Below are positions 63,483-64,000 of a stretch of DNA of 64,000 bases, one piece after another; positions within the stretch are counted from its first letter, which is position 1, and each line of letters opens with the position of its first letter. Position numbers and translations under genes: made by a program. A model generated the notes under the pieces. That model was not told the DNA's origin. It worked only from the letters and a program-made list of their open reading frames with translations, and did not search any database. Source of the DNA: an uncultured bacterium (GTDB taxonomy: Bacteria > Bacillota > Clostridia > Lachnospirales > Lachnospiraceae). The stretch is from assembly GCA_905214875.1 (NCBI GenBank), contig CAJMNR010000014.1, forward strand, positions 1-64,000, read 5' to 3'.

Positions 63483-64000
63483 CTACCTGCTAGCATCGTA
63501 CACACTACGTAATGTGATTCCTTTTGGGATTCCACTTACAACAGTCACTTCTTTTGTTCCTGCATTCATATCAAAATAATTGTCATCAAAGACTAGGTCC
63601 GTTTCATCAGAATCGATCTCGACACCCTTTGCAAAGGCCTCACTTGTCACAATAATCTTATTTCCCAATATTTCATAGGATAAGTTCGGATCTACAAATT
63701 CAAAATGTTTTGGTGGGGCAAATAACGCCGTCCCTTCACTTACAATTTCTCCATCGACTAAGAAGGAATAGCTAATATAATGGCTAAATGCATCATACTC
63801 ACTAAAGTCTAACTTATTAAGCCAGATGCTTGATAATGCTGGTACAGTGACTTTCTTATTGCCACTCTTAACGATACTGGCGTCTGCTTTGCGAAGTGCC
63901 CACATCACGACTCCTTTTACGTCCTCTCTTGTCTCATTTGCTACATTCAATGTAGCTGACAGCTCAATCGGTTTTGGTTCTTCAATGCAGGACGAACGCT
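63483..64000 (-). CDS. GH2 beta-mannosidase-like protein, C-terminal part (cut by window)
   Basis: The frame runs to the right edge of the window; an internal TTG is only the first start-like codon in it. The visible 172 residues are the Ig-like C-terminal domain of GH2 beta-mannosidases: ELSATLNVANETREDVKGVV then VTVPALSSIWLNKLDFSEYD and a beta-rich end. The catalytic domain lies outside the window. Downstream gap to the small membrane protein is 31 bases. Confidence 0.7.
   Translation of the reverse strand, partial: RSSCIEEPKPIELSATLNVANETREDVKGVVMWALRKADASIVKSGNKKVTVPALSSIWLNKLDFSEYDAFSHYISYSFLVDGEIVSEGTALFAPPKHFEFVDPNLSYEILGNKIIVTSEAFAKGVEIDSDETDLVFDDNYFDMNAGTKEVTVVSGIPKGITLRSVYDASR

Overview
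The window is AT-rich DNA from a Gram-positive, clostridial bacterium, most likely a member of the Lachnospiraceae. This rests on the gene families (group-type galT, feoAB with a Cys-rich partner, U32 peptidase, FtsW/PBP pair, many lipoprotein and InlB-repeat surface proteins), strong AGGAGG-type ribosome binding sites and consensus sigma-A promoters. The species cannot be fixed from the sequence alone.

Region 1 (1-5605) is the right end of an integrated phage-like element. It ends at a 54-base copy of the 3' part of a tRNA-Leu(CAA), a typical att site. It carries, all leftward, an Ig-like (BIG2) structural protein, a DUF4355-type scaffold, a BhlA/UviB holin-like protein, an N4-gp56-type major capsid protein, two tiny XRE regulators and a DHH-like phosphoesterase. 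Between the Ig protein and the scaffold lies about 1.3 kb of repeats. Four direct copies and one inverted copy of a 25-base imperfect palindrome occur there, and their left and right flanks are shuffled in all combinations. I regard this as the most unusual structure in the window: it looks like an array of recombination sites around small cassette-like ORFs.

Region 2 (5606-7449) holds an unknown protein, a holin-like type I toxin candidate too short for ordinary gene calling, and a DUF4300 lipoprotein with a perfect promoter.

Region 3 (7664-20173) is galactoside metabolism. One leftward operon encodes a LacI regulator, a sugar-binding lipoprotein, MalF- and MalG-type permeases and a GH2 beta-galactosidase. 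It is followed upstream by the Leloir operon galK-galE-galT with a divergent GalR-type repressor. Together they import a galactoside, hydrolyse it and convert galactose to UDP-/1-phospho-glucose.

Region 4 (20232-26697) has arsenate reductase, an SH3/SleB-type cell wall hydrolase, the ferrous-iron operon feoA-feoB-Cys-rich protein and a divergent DtxR/MntR-type regulator. Both feo and regulator promoters overlap a shared palindromic operator. A large FAD oxidoreductase follows.

Region 5 (26700-33186) has long hairpins, an RGG/RDD-rich hypothetical protein, and a TetR-controlled export operon whose MMPL pump gene is broken by a deletion/frameshift.

Region 6 (33209-49865) is mixed chromosomal DNA: phosphodiesterase, SfsA, acetyltransferases, an atypical KAS III/acyl-CoA ligase pair, a chemoreceptor without an extracellular domain, a GH2 enzyme plus HD protein, a putatively flavinylated lipoprotein, an Nmad3 protein, cyclophilin, polyphosphate:AMP phosphotransferase and an M14 carboxypeptidase.

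Region 7 (49866-64000) has Nudix, a class B PBP, a secreted papain-like protease, FtsW/RodA, U32 peptidase, ZapA, SOS-controlled ruvAB, an ECF sigma/anti-sigma pair, and a beta-mannosidase-like GH2 gene cut by the window end.
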